64,000 bases of DNA, from positions 25,160,014 to 25,224,013 of the forward strand of contig OX327699.1 of NCBI GenBank assembly GCA_946807835.1, given 5' to 3'. Every line of letters starts with the position of its first letter. The first letter of the stretch is position 1. Under the pieces are notes generated by a model, which did no database searches, was not told the origin of the DNA, and worked only from the letters and a program-made list of their open reading frames with translations. Shown here piece after piece: positions 12,701 through 23,992 of the stretch. Source of the DNA: Ailanthus altissimus (Eukaryota > Streptophyta > Magnoliopsida > Sapindales > Simaroubaceae). The translations under genes and the position numbers were made by a program.

Positions 12701-14374
12701 TTCTGGACTTGCCTTTAATCCTGCACAACCTACTATCCCTGTCACTACAGTAGCAGAATCAGGGTGTCGGGCAACCTGGAAAGAAAATCAAAACAAAATC
12801 TTCTGAAGAATAACGAGAATTACGTCCATCAGTGGAACCAAAAGAAGGAATTGATTAGTTTCTTTACCTCAATAACTCCCTGTTCCCCAGGAATAATCTC
12901 AGGCTTTTCGTCAACATCAGCCAAAGCCTCCTTGAGTTCATCAAGTAATGACTCATTCCTAATAGCAACTAGTTTAGGTTTGAATCTCTTGACCTGTAAT
13001 ATGCTAAAATGTCATACAGATCTGAAGCCACTGCACTGATTTTCAATCTACTTGATATACCTCATTATACCAACACTTTATTCACATTATAAATTAACAA
13101 ATAAGTTTAACTATGATCAGAAATATATGTTGCTAATTCGAATTCTTGACACTGAAATAATTTCTATATGTAATAAACGAATAAATAACTAAGAGGAAAG
13201 TGCTTTGCTGGTGGTGTATTTTCTAAAACAAATATTCCTGAGGTAAAAAGTGATGGTTTATCTATCGCTATCATGTAATTCACAGATCAAGTGATAGAGG
13301 CAAGTTTTGGCCACCATCGGTCCCTGAATAGTTGTAAGTTGTACTAAATAGACTCATGGAGTGTTGCAAGTTATTGAACATCATGAAACTAAGTTCTTAC
13401 CTGATCAGCAAGAAGAGTTACATTTGAACCAGCTGCTAGTGCCACAACTCTGAATTTATCTGAATGCTCTGCAATTATGCCCAAGGTCTGCATAACGATG
13501 GGATAAAAAATATTACGCACGCAGCATTTGTTTGTTTAGAAGAAGAAAAAACTTCTAGTCATTAATATGAACTAAAAAGGAGACATATCAGAGATTACAA
13601 GTTTTAATTCCTAGCCCATAACAATAGTGTTCTCCAATGGAACTCTTTTTTTTAATTAAAAAGAAGAAAAATTGTAGCAAATTCGGAGTAAATATTTGCT
13701 TATGAGAATAATGGAAGATGTTTACTAAATGCTTTTATGCTAGTACCTGAAGTAGGATTATTTTATAGCGTAAAATTTACGACTGAACTGTGAATGAATT
13801 ATGTTACCTGAGTTCCAATGGAACCAGTTGAGCCGAGGACTGAGATAGGCTTTTGACCATCCCAAGTCTTACGACCTGGCTCTGGTACAGCTCGGCCTGG
13901 CCAGGCTGGAGGAGGTGCCTGAGCTGAACTTCTCACTATTCTGCCTAATGTCGTTCGACTATCCTTCCTCTTCAAAGAGAACCCACCTACAAATTCAGAA
14001 AACCAGCAAAACCTTTAACTTCATCCTGTCTATCAAATAAAATTATAACTTAAAAAGAGCGGGTAAAGATAGGCCAATCCTGATAATCAAACTTAGTAAA
14101 GTAACAAGAACCCAAGTGATGATGCAGAGCTATCAAGTAAATTCAAAACTTAATCACTTAATGTGAGTCATTCTAACTTTTTAGAATCATATCAACCATC
14201 ATTCTTATTTAGAAATAATTACGAGAGAGAGAGAAAGAGGGAAAAAAAAAGGAGGAAAGAGGGAGCGAAGGTGGAACCTGGAAGCTTGGGGAGGCGATGA
14301 TTGGACCTTGTGGTGTCCAAGAAAGAGATAGCTTTACTTTCACCTGGGGATAGCAAGTTCAAGTTCAAAGCCAT
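9743..14374 (-). CDS. DXR: 1-deoxy-D-xylulose 5-phosphate reductoisomerase (plastid MEP pathway)
   Basis: The enzyme converts 1-deoxy-D-xylulose 5-phosphate to 2-C-methyl-D-erythritol 4-phosphate with NADPH, the first committed step of plastid isoprenoid synthesis. Twelve coding exons, 5' to 3': 14278-14374, 13808-13986, 13401-13487, 12868-12993, 12713-12775, 12427-12576, 12172-12239, 11695-11806, 11509-11613, 11264-11385, 10487-10633, 9743-9911. They sum to 1425 bases, 474 residues plus stop, in phase throughout, the usual plant length. Residues 1-54 look like a plastid transit peptide (start [20 protein letters not shown]). The conserved plant Pro-rich segment [20 protein letters not shown] is at 57-76. 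The NADPH-binding GSTGSIG is at 84-90. Metal ligands fall in PADSEH (D226, E228) and GLE (E297). The substrate loop TASGGPFR is at 250-257. All introns are GT-AG except intron 5, whose donor reads AAG|GCAAGT. The start codon is supported by the conserved N-terminus and by a duplicated copy upstream. Confidence 0.97.
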
Positions 14375-15447
14375 CAAGTTGCTCAATTACTTTCCAAAAC
14401 ACACAAACAAATTTGAGTTCATATCCACAGCAGTGCAGGAGCAATCAAATAGAAATACACACAACGAGGGGCTTATGCGTGTGGTGCAAGAATCACATGG
14501 GTTGCCCAGCACATAAATTTATTTTTTTCAAGTAATATTCGGAAATACAAATTATTGTGGTGCCATAATGGTAATAAACAAATTAGGCAACAATCAGTAA
14601 GAAGCGTAACATGCATGTGCATGTGCATGTGCATGTGATTCGGATAAGATGATTGGAGAATCGGTTGTGGACTCGTGGATTTAGTTTTAGTGGAAGAGAA
14701 ATAAGAGTTGTTGCTAAGTCAGACTCAAACTAAAATGTTCTGGTTATACGGCGTCGTTTACTTATATATGTATGAGCATAAGTGGACGTGCCTATACGTT
14801 AAAACCGTGTTTGATTCCATTTCCGACGAGTCCAAAAAATTTGTTCTATCCCACTAAAACATTCTAATGCTTCAAAATTCAATATTCAGAAATGGAAAAT
14901 TAAGTTTATTTCCATTTAATTTGCATCACACAGATATGTGGCAGAAAGAGGCAGATGCTGACCAATTTATATGTTTCTTCGTGTGCATTTAAATGGGAAA
15001 GCCAGAGAAGTGAAACTTTGTGCTTTCAATGGCTGGTAATTGATACACATGGCAAACGATGTTTTAATAGTTGAGAGTCATCTTCGATTGAAATAATTGA
15101 GTATCTTATCCTATTTGAGACCAAAGAAGACCCTTAATCCACTTGGTTGGCCTCCGCTTTGTAAGACTTCCAAAATGCCCATTGGCTGGAAACTTTAGTT
15201 ACATGGCTAAGGAAAAGAGTAAGGACACAGCATCCATTTTCATTTTCATTTTCATTTTCACTTTTCACGAGAGTCATTTTCGATTGAATAACTGAGGTAT
15301 CTTATCGTTTTGAGACCAACGTAGAGCCGCCGTATTCACCTATGTTTGGCCTCTTCTCCATGAACTCTATGTAATTGAAAATGGTACATACATGTGAAAT
15401 TTCGATGCCCTATTGGCTGGTAATTTAGTTTGATGAGAGTCATCTTC
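14311..15447 (-). repeat. Segmental duplication, unit A (DXR exon 1 and upstream region)
   Basis: This stretch, from inside DXR exon 1 through about 1 kb of upstream DNA, matches 19010-20114 in the same orientation with scattered substitutions and small indels. Long identical runs include the segment around 14535-14590 and most of 15090-15440. The left break falls in the coding part of exon 1, at about codon 21. Unit A is attached to the intact gene, so it is the parental copy or keeps the functional promoter. Confidence 0.9.
14762..14769 (-). promoter_or_regulatory. putative TATA box of DXR
   Basis: On the minus strand the sequence reads ATATATAA, about 390 bases upstream of the DXR start codon, preceded in the transcription direction by CATAC and followed by GTAAACGACGCC. 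The element and its flanks are kept in the duplicated copy near 19450-19463. Distance allows a leader of roughly 350 bases. Inference only. Confidence 0.35.
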
Positions 15448-15595
15448 CATCGAATAAATTTGAGGCATTTTATCCTTTTTTGAGGCCAAACAAGATACGT
15501 ATTTCACTTGCGTTGGCCTCTTCTCTTCTGAGTCCCATGACTCAAAAGCACATTGAAGCGTCCAGTGCTCACGGTGCAGCTTTTGGGCCTCCAAT
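15073..15595. repeat. Three degenerate tandem repeats upstream of DXR
   Basis: Units begin at 15073, 15269 and 15435, each with GAGAGTCATYTTC followed by a GAATAA-like segment, a TATCYTA or similar motif, TTGAGACCAA (TTGAGGCCAA in the third), TTGGCCTC, and, in the first two, CCATTGGCTGG or CTATTGGCTGG. Lengths are about 196, 166 and 161 bases. Four TTTTCA-type hexamers lie between units 1 and 2. Unit B of the larger duplication keeps the same series from 19750, so the tandem repeat is older than the segmental duplication. Confidence 0.75.
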
Positions 15596-16376
15596 AATAC
15601 TATTTCGATTTAATGACTGAATTATGGACAAATAATGTGTATTCGTTTGTTTTGATCGTATCATATGAGAGATCGGTTTCTAATTTTGGTTAATATTATA
15701 TATTATTCATGTTTTATTAATTTTGGTTAAAATGCTTATTTAGCTAATGATTTTAATTCTTTATTATTTGATATTTGTTGTCTAAAGTTATTTTTCGGGT
15801 TTTCATTGACAATTCTAAAGATAATAACGTTTGCTTATAAAAAATTTATTAAGGCTATTTTTGGATTTTAATAATTTATTAAGGACAGTAGCGTCTAATA
15901 ATTAATCATCTTTCATTTAAAATTTAAAAGGCATGTGCATTTACATTTAATGTGAGGTGGAATTATAATTACTGTCATTTTAAGAGAAATTTATTCTAAA
16001 TAGCCGTTAGTTGTAATAATTAGAAGTCTTTTTAAGTACATTTTAAATTTTGAGGGAAAATTACCATTTTCACCAAAACTTAGGTGTAGTTGTCTTTATC
16101 TCTAGTTAAAAGGATATCAACAACTACCGGTAAAGAAAAGACTAATAATAATAACATTTTTTTTTAAATAATAATATGCAACTGCCGATCACTTTTTTTT
16201 TGGGGGTTAAAGTTAATACTTGAAATAATTGCCTTGCAGAATGTCGAATTTGCCCTTAAAAATAAATTGATTTGACAATTATGCCCCATCAATGATAAGT
16301 TTTTCTTTTTCTTTTTCCTTTTTTAGATTGCTCAGTCAAACAATTTCCAATAAAAGATTATCTTTTAAAAAAAAAC
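15596..16376. other. AT-rich spacer between the DXR upstream region and the solo-LTR block
   Basis: No coding sequence is seen. The end of the stretch, from about 16280, resembles 20830 onward, which suggests the larger duplication extends this far and that the middle parts of the two copies were replaced or diverged. Confidence 0.5.
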
Positions 16377-17040
16377 ACTCTAAAGCATCACTAGATACTG
16401 CAATTCATCACAATAGTAATTAAAAAAATATCAATAATCTCTATTTATTTTTCTTTCTCACTCTAACAGTTATAGTCTTAATATTTGTTGAAATTTCAAA
16501 TAATCAACAAACAAAGCCCAACAAATTCACAAAAATCGAAATCCAAAACAAGCAAGATGGCCCATGCATGAACAGTAGCAAAATAATATGTTGGAGATTT
16601 AATAATTTTGTTTAATAATAATTGATATGAATACAAAAAAAGAGGGTTACAAGAAGTTTAGAACGTGTAGAACACGTATGGAGAAATTTAGGATATGTAG
16701 AACACGAATGAGGAAGTAAAACGGGATTCAAAAACGCGAAAGAAAATGCAGCACCCAGAACAGGGCTAAGCATCGCGGCGCCCAGTCTAGAACCCCAGCG
16801 TTGCGGTGCCGAGCGCTACGAGACTGAGCGCCAAAGCGGCAAAAAGTCTATTTTTTATCTAGATTTTGAGTTTTCGAAAATTTTGAACTTCCAAAACAAG
16901 TGAACTCTTACTCCAACAAAAAATAGAGTTAGTAGGCACGAAATAACCCCTATATAAACACTTGTAAACCCTTTATTTGAGATTAAGTATTAAAAGAGAG
17001 TCTAAGTGAATGAAAGAATGAAAGAACTGAGTAATGAACA
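16377..17040 (+). repeat. First copy of a 664-bp tandem duplication (flank plus truncated LTR)
   Basis: The sequence starting CACTCTAAAGCATC recurs at 17040 with an offset of about 663-664 bases. The unit consists of about 212 bp of flanking DNA followed by the first 450 bp of an LTR that starts TGTTGGAGATT at 16589. The copy stops abruptly at GAATGAAAGAACTGAGTA, where the second copy continues into the rest of the LTR. This is a tandem duplication, not two insertions, because flank and LTR are duplicated together. Confidence 0.88.
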
Positions 17041-17252
17041 CTCTAAAGCATCCACTAGATACTGCAATTCATCACAATAGTAATTAAAAAAATATCAATA
17101 ATCTCTATTTATTTTTCTTTCTCACTCTAACAGTTATAGTCTTAATATTTGTTGAAATTTCAAATAATCAACAAACAAAGCCCAACAAATTCACAAAAAT
17201 CGAAATCCGAAACAAGCAAGATGGCGTATGCATGAACAGTAACAAAATAATA

Positions 17253-17958
17253 TGTTGGAGATTTAACAATTTTATTTGGACAATAATTGATATGAATATA
17301 AAAAAGAGGGTTACAAGAAGTTTAGAACGTGTAGAACACGTATGGAGAAGTTTAAGATATGTAGAACACGAATGAGGAAGTAAAACGGGATTCGAAGACG
17401 CGAAAAAAAATGCGGCACCTAGAACAGGGCTGAGCATCACGGCGCTCAGTCTAGAACCCCAACGTTGCAATGCCGAGCGCTACGAGACTAAGCGGCAAAA
17501 AGTCTATTTTTTTATCTAGATTTTGAGTTTTCAAAAATTTTGGACTTCCAAAACAAGTGAACTCTTACTCCAGCAAGAAATAAAGTTAGTAGACACGAAA
17601 TAACCCCTATATAAACACTTGTAAACCCTTTATTTGAGATTAAGTATTAAAAGATAGTCTAAGAGAATGAAAGAACTGAGTAGACACTAAGTGTTTATGT
17701 GCGCTAGGATGGAACCGTTGTTTAAGTGTTCATTATTTGTGATAAAGTAAGGGTACACTAAATATTGAATTTTTTTTAGGGTTATTCATTGAATTTTCCT
17801 TATAAAATCTCTAGGGAGTTAATAAAAGAGGTTATGATATTTGGATCTACCGTGGACGTAAGTAATTGGTCGAACCACGTAAAATTATATTGTGCTATTT
17901 TATATTCTACTTTGAATTCTTGCTATTTTATTTGATAAAAAAGTTATTCCGCTGCACA
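17253..17958 (+). mobile_element. Solo LTR of a Copia-type retrotransposon
   Basis: A 706-bp element starts TGTTGGAGATT and ends CCGCTGCACA. It has a GC-rich stretch of AGCGC-type motifs (17395-17500), CCTATATAAACAC as a likely TATA box (17607-17619), and a 3' part with GGACGTAAGTAATTGGTCGAACC that closely resembles the end of the 41599-42357 LTR. No primer-binding site or internal coding region follows, so it is a solo LTR left by LTR-LTR recombination. Flanking pentamers TAATA (17248-17252) and TAAAA (17959-17963) may be an imperfect target duplication. Confidence 0.82.
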
Positions 17959-19009
17959 TAAAAATTAAGATTTAAGGTTGAACGTAAAATTCTTTGTTTT
18001 AACTTAATCTCAAGAAGAAGAAGGACAATTTCTTCCTCAACATAATATATCGTAGACCTCATTCCAATGCTTCTTAATTTGAAGAACATAAGCAATCACT
18101 TTTTACATTTTAACTAAAAATTAATTAATAAGACATCTTATTTCACATCTTTCTTAATTTGAGGAATAAATAAATTTTATGTTAAGATTTTAAATATTAT
18201 TTCAAAATAAATAAATTGAAGACAAGTGAAAAAAAAGTAAATAGTTAAGTGAAAAGTAAGAATAATGTTAAAAGACTAGCACTGCAGCGCTATAAAGGAT
18301 CGGGTTGATGATCCGATGCTAAATCAAAACAAAAAGTATACAGTGTAATATGGACAATCTAAGTCACGACGTTGATAACTGCAAATAACTTTTTTGAATA
18401 ACCACCGTGAGTAATTATTTTTGTAGTTTTTGAGAAAGGCTTGGTGGCTTTATGAACAATAACCTTCACACTACAAATAAATTAATGATCTCTTGTATGA
18501 AAGACAATCAACTTTTCGTCTTAGATTTTTTATTATTATTTTGTCTTAACCATTACTCAAAAGTTTAAAATAATTACTTTTTATTTAAAAAAATTACATT
18601 TGAATGTACATTCTTACAAGTTTATTTTTGTTATTGAATCTTGAAAGTTGTCATCAAATTATTTTTCACCTAGATAATATTCTTGTGAGAACATAAATAG
18701 TCTTAAAGACCGTGTTTAACACCTTGGCATATTTTAAATACTACATATAAAATTCAATTCTTCAACAATCTTAAGACTATTTGTTATAGATACAACTTTC
18801 GGATGCATTATTATTGGTTGTTGCAAAATCCTTATTAGAAGTAACTAAAATTTCATTATTTAATGGGAAGCATTTCAAACATTGGCAGATTCTAGTATTT
18901 GATAACATTAGATGTCATGATCTTGACAGAATTTGTCACACAATAGCCTCTAAATCCTCACACATAACTACACATAATTGTTCAAAAAATAAGTTTAAGG
19001 CAAATAAAG
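17959..19009. other. AT-rich spacer between the solo LTR and duplication unit B
   Basis: Nothing beyond AT-rich non-coding sequence is visible here. No frame of meaningful length has a recognisable domain. Confidence 0.5.
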
Positions 19010-19073
19010 TAGTGTCCAAGAAATAGATAGCTTTGGTTTCAGCTGGGGATGGCAAGTTCAAGTTCAAAGCCAC
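19010..19073 (-). pseudogene. DXR exon 1 fragment (start codon lost)
   Basis: On the minus strand this reads as the first 21 codons of DXR (ALNLNLPSPAETKAIYFLD), but the position of the ATG is GTG (19071-19073) and the match ends where exon 1 is cut by the duplication break. No other DXR exon is present nearby. It is a dead fragment carried along with the duplicated promoter region. Confidence 0.88.
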
Positions 19074-20114
19074 GAAGTTACTCAATTGTTTTCCAAGAAG
19101 CAAATTTGAATTCAGAGTCACAGCCACAGCCACAGCCACAGCAGTGCAGGGGCAATCTAATAGAAATAGACACAACGAGGGGCTTACGTGTGTGGTGCGA
19201 GAATCACATGGGTTGCCAGCACATAAATTTATTTATTCAGGTAATATTCGGAAATACAAATTATTGTGGTGCCATAATGGTAACAAACAAATTAGGCAAC
19301 AATGAGTAGCGCAATAATGAAAGTGCTTGTGAGTTGTGATTGGGATGGGACTGCGATCTGCGACGCGAGGATTTAGTGGAAGTGAAATAACTAATAAAAG
19401 TTGTTGCTAAGTCGGACTCAAACTAAAAAGTTATAGTTATACGGCGTCGTTTACTTATATATGTGAGCATAAGTGGACGTGCATATATGTTAAACTGTGT
19501 TTGATTTTTATTTCCGATGCGTCCAAAATTTTTGTTCTATCCGACTAAAACCCTTCTAATGCTTCAATATTCTGTATTCAAAAATGGGAAAATTAAGGTT
19601 TTTCCAATTAATTTCTATCACACAGATATGTGGCAGAAAGAGGTAGATGCTGACCGATTTATATGTTTCTTCATGTGCTCTTAAATGAAAACTTTCAGTG
19701 GCTGGTAATTGATACACATGGCAAACGAATTTTGAATAGTGTTCATTTCGAGAGTCATCTTCGATTGAAATAATTGAGTATCTTATCCTATTTGAGACCA
19801 AAGAAGACCTTTAATCCACTTGGTTGGCCTCCGCTTTGTAAGACTTCCAAAATGCCCATTGGCTGGAAACTTTAGTTACATGGCTAAGGAAAGGAGTAAG
19901 GACACAGCATCCATTTTCATTTTCATTTTCACTTTTCACGAGAGTCATTTTCGATTGAATAACTGAGGTATCTTATCGTTTTGAGACCAACGTAGAGCCG
20001 CCGTATTCACCTATGTTTGGCCTCTTCTCCATGAACTCTATGTAATTGAAAATGGTACATACATGTGAAATTTCGATGCCCTATTGGCTGGTAATTTAGT
20101 TTGATGAGAGTCAT
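19010..20114 (-). repeat. Segmental duplication, unit B (copy of the DXR upstream region)
   Basis: Matches 14311-15447. The offset at the start codon is 4699 bases. It keeps the TATA-like element and the GAGAGTCAT tandem series. It differs by a CACAGC repeat expansion near 19120-19145 and by loss of the GCATGT repeats seen at 14612-14637. It ends where a MITE-like element begins, inside the third GAGAGTCAT unit. Confidence 0.9.
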
Positions 20115-20116
20115 TT

Positions 20117-20335
20117 TCGAGCCAAGGGGGCTATGGTCCCTCTAATTTTTTTTAAAAATTTAATAATAAATTTTTATCTTATTAAATAGATATTTTTATA
20201 ATTTATTTTTTTTTTATCATACAAAAATTCTCTTCGACACTAAAATTTTAATATAATTAAATTTTAATTTAAAATAATTTTTAAATTTAACATTTTTCTC
20301 CCCCTTCACTTTAAATTTAGGTTTCACCTCTGCCT
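20117..20335. mobile_element. MITE-like dispersed repeat, copy b
   Basis: Begins GCCAAGGGGGCTATGG, contains CCCTCTAATTTTTTTT, and ends near GGTTTCACCTCTGCC, parallel to the repeats at 1857-2086 and 39989-40222. It interrupts unit B of the DXR duplication, so it arrived after the duplication or marks its break. Ends are approximate. Confidence 0.55.
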
Positions 20336-20829
20336 AGCTTAATATATATGAATACTCCAAGCACGGGTCAACATGTTAATAATATATTTAATTTTTTTTT
20401 TTTTCGTTTTATTAGTCAAGAAAAAAAATTTCATTAAATTAATTCAAGGTGGACATTGTAACCATGAACAAGGGTGTGTAGCAAGGCGAGGCTAGTAGAT
20501 TAGACCAGGTAGGAGAATGGCTACCATGTGAAATAGCGATGAAGGTACCTTAACCAAATAGTGGCCTTGTGATTGTCGAGATCGGAGTAGACTTTGAAGT
20601 CATTGAGCGAGATATTCGGATACTTAATCGGAATTGAAAAAACCAACAACCATGGGAGGGTGTTGAGATCAAAGCGAACATTAATCTTAACTTTGACCAT
20701 ATGCTGAAAATGATGACTCAATCTTCTTGGCCAAATTTAGTCGTTTCTTTAAGGGCATTGTCGTTGATACCCTGTTAACCAAAGATCAAGATAACTGAAA
20801 TAACAATAAATAAATAAATAATATTATGC
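20336..20829. other. Spacer with an unidentified minus-strand frame
   Basis: The segment near 20470-20790 has more balanced base composition than its surroundings. On the minus strand it holds a 66-codon frame (VKVKINVRFDLNTLPWLLVF and onward) that looks protein-like but matches no family I recognise. It may be a decayed exon. I do not call a gene. Confidence 0.3.
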
Positions 20830-21105
20830 CCCATTCATGACAATTTTTTTTTTTTTGTTTTTAGATTGCTCACTCAAGCATTTTTCAATAAAAAAATTAT
20901 CTAAAAAAAACTCTAAATCATCCTCTAGGTAGTAGAATTCATCACAATAATAATTAAAATATATCAATAATCTCTATTTATTTTTCTTTCTCACTCTAAT
21001 AGCTATAGTCTTAATATTTGTTGGAATTTATCAAGTAATCAGCAAACAAATACCAACAAATTCACAAAAATCCAAATCCAAATCGCATGAAGAGTAGCAA
21101 AGCAA
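20830..21105. repeat. Third copy of the flank sequence found at 16283 and 17041
   Basis: Shares TTATGCCCCAT, TTTTTAGATTGCTCA, a CTCTAAATCATC-type start, CAATAATCTCTATTTATTTT and the CACTCTAATAGCTATAGTC region with 16283-16560 and 17041-17222. It lies in the right order relative to unit B. This supports an original duplication of more than 2 kb that included this segment. Confidence 0.75.
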
Positions 21106-23810
21106 TGGGCCATAGCAGGTCAGAGCAGAGGAATCCATCAATCGTAAATAATAGTAGCCAGTAGCCCATCCATTCATTATTCCACTCTCTGCATTGTCAA
21201 ACAAGAAACTAAACTTAAATATAAATCCCATTAAATTTAGAAAAATTCAACATCATAAAACACCAATGTTGATAGCAAATGGGTAACTAATTGTTGAATA
21301 ACACTTTGTCAAAATCGGATGTTTGATTTTCTAAAATCATACATTATAATATGCAATGTGAAATTTCAATGGAAACGTGCCACGCGTGGACCTATGATAC
21401 ACCAGAAAAGAATTAGTCAGTCAAAACTCAAAAGTGTCCATCAATGCAAAAACCATTTCTCCACAACGCGACAACGGCTTTTGAATAACTTATCCCTAAA
21501 CTCGACTATTTAAGTCCACTTGGGCGGGCAAAGATCTAATCTTATACATGCGATGGCAAAGGGAGACAAAAAAATAAAAAAAGATAATGGACAATAATTT
21601 TTTTTTAAAAAAAATAAAAAAATACATCTCTGATCTCTAACATTTTTTTTAAAAGAAATATATGTAAATTCTAATGATTTTAAAATTTTTATTTATATTA
21701 TTATTTAATGATTTTCATATATTTTAACTATAAAAAAATTTGAATCTCTAAAATTTTATAAAAAAAGATATACAATTTTTTTTGTTATTAAAATTAACGA
21801 AAATCATTACTTAATAAGAATGTTGATAAAATTATTAAAATTTATTTATTTCTTTTTTAAAATATTAAAATGAGAATATTTTTTTTCCAAACAAAAATGT
21901 GAACACAGAGATTTAAAGCTGCGTTTTTCATTGATAGCGAATTATTGATATTTGAGGCAAATATTTATTTAGGTGAAACCAATTTATTTGATTTATACAT
22001 AAAAGTGGTTGACTCAATTTATTTGATTTGTACATAAGTAATGATGAAATTAATTTATTTAACTTATACATAAGTGGTGGTGGTTGAACTAATTTATTTC
22101 ACCTGTGCATAATTGATGGTGGTTTAGTCAAGTAATTTGACTTAAATATAAAAAAAAAAATTGGTAAATGTGACACCGAAATTAACAAAAACTTTTTGTA
22201 TCGTAAAAATTTATAAATAAGTTATTTTGAAAATGAGATTTTGGTGAGAGGACATCAAAATGTAACACTAAAAAAAAGCAACGGAAAAAAGAAAGAAAAA
22301 TGAGAGCATGAGAATTTTTCTCATTTTGTGAACTCTTAAGTCTAACAGGGAGTTTATAGTTTAACTATTATTAGGATAATAAGAAATATTTATGAATCTC
22401 AAGTTAGTGTTCTATTTGATGGATGAGTGATGAAAATTTATATAATTGTAATAATTTTTACATAATAAATTTTATCTTTAATAATTTATGAACGTAAATT
22501 GAATTTGAGTCAAAACATATAAATTTTTATATTATTATTATTATTTTCTGTAATATTATTTAATATTTTTTATAAAAAAAAATTAAAAATAAAAATTAAA
22601 AAAATCTCAATTTAATTATTTGTGAATTCTTTTTTTTTGTGTATTTTTTTCCCAACACGAACAATGATAACCAGTGTCGTGCGTTGCACAATAACAAAGA
22701 CTACAATTAAGATTATCAAGAGAGAAGGAAGATGAGTATAAATGACGGACTCGCATATGGGTTACGAGAGGACTTAAAAAGTTGTTGGTTTGAAGTCTGG
22801 AGAGCTCACTGGCCAGCTTCCGATTATTATAAGTTTCTATATATATTTTTTGCCTTAAACATAATTAGAAATTATCATGTGCACACATTTGTTCATTTTA
22901 AAACGTAAACATGATTTATGCAACACTATTTGATTAATAAATATTTGTGTATAACTTAAAAATATTTTTATTTAATTTTTAAAATTTAATAGTTAAAATA
23001 TTTAATAACTACTATTTTTTTCTCAAGAACTAAATATTTATTAACTGCTCACATACTTTCATTGTATATATAATGCTTCTATTTCACAACAATTTTGACA
23101 TCTGAACTATGACAATTTCACACCAAATGAATTTGTAAAGACAACGGTTCTAAACAAGCCAAGTTACTATTATTATCTAATGGATTTTCCAGACTTGGTT
23201 ACAATACAACAGTCAATAGCAGCAATAATACCACCAATTGGTTTTTTTTAAAGTATTAATTTTGATCCATCAAATTTCATGTTTAAATTCCCCAGTTTTT
23301 TTGCATGGGAGCAGCGCTACACGGGACACAAAGATTAAACAAAGTTGTATTGGAGAAAATGAAAACTTGGACGTGTGCCCCTCCGATTCGCAAGATGAAT
23401 TGGTCGGTCACAAGTGAATGCGCGATGCACGAAAGAGAAAGCTAGAGATTTAACTTACAAGCATTAAAATTAGGTTCTCGAGAACAAGAATTAAAAAAAT
23501 TAAAAAAATCTATGCAATAATGCAAAGATCCAAGTTTTCCAATTAGTAGTGACGACCAAACTAATAGTATCCGTTTTCGTGCGGTGCCTAAGAACATGGA
23601 CTATAATTAAGATTACCAAGTCAGACGTGTATAAATGGAGGAACCAAGTGAGTATGTACATTCACACGCAGATAGTTCTATAAATCTTATCATGACAATT
23701 ATCAAAATCGAACAAATGATGTCCATAATTCATAGGCTGCGAAAGGTTGCACTCCATCGACTAATATACTAATTAATAGTTTATACACAAGAAATTGTAT
23801 ATAATATGCA
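21106..23810. other. Intergenic region downstream of PEX14
   Basis: No gene is supported. It contains a degenerate tandem repeat of about 50 bases at 21975-22150 (AATTTATTTGATTTATACATAA type, about four units), and two related stretches near 22655-22760 and 23560-23640 sharing ACTATAATTAAGATTACCAA-like sequence and GTATAAATG. AT content is very high around 21600-21900 and 22440-22620. Confidence 0.5.
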
Positions 23811-23816
23811 TTTATT
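23811..23816 (-). terminator. putative poly(A) signal of PEX14
   Basis: AATAAA on the minus strand, about 180 bases downstream of the PEX14 stop codon, a typical plant 3' UTR distance. Candidate only. Confidence 0.35.
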
Positions 23817-23992
23817 ATCAATTTGAGACTTAATTCAGACAAACAAATAGATTGTCATTACTAGAATTGAATACATTATTGACGTGGGATGAAACTGATT
23901 GCTTCACTTTGATTCTTAATATTCTAGAACAATTATTATTCTCTGGAGTATACACTGATTACCTGAGGTCATCACCTAAAGTGAATCTCCCT

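Noticed and set aside
20521..20721. 66-codon minus-strand frame that looks protein-like
   Set aside because: No family could be named and no adjacent exons were found; recorded only as part of the spacer.
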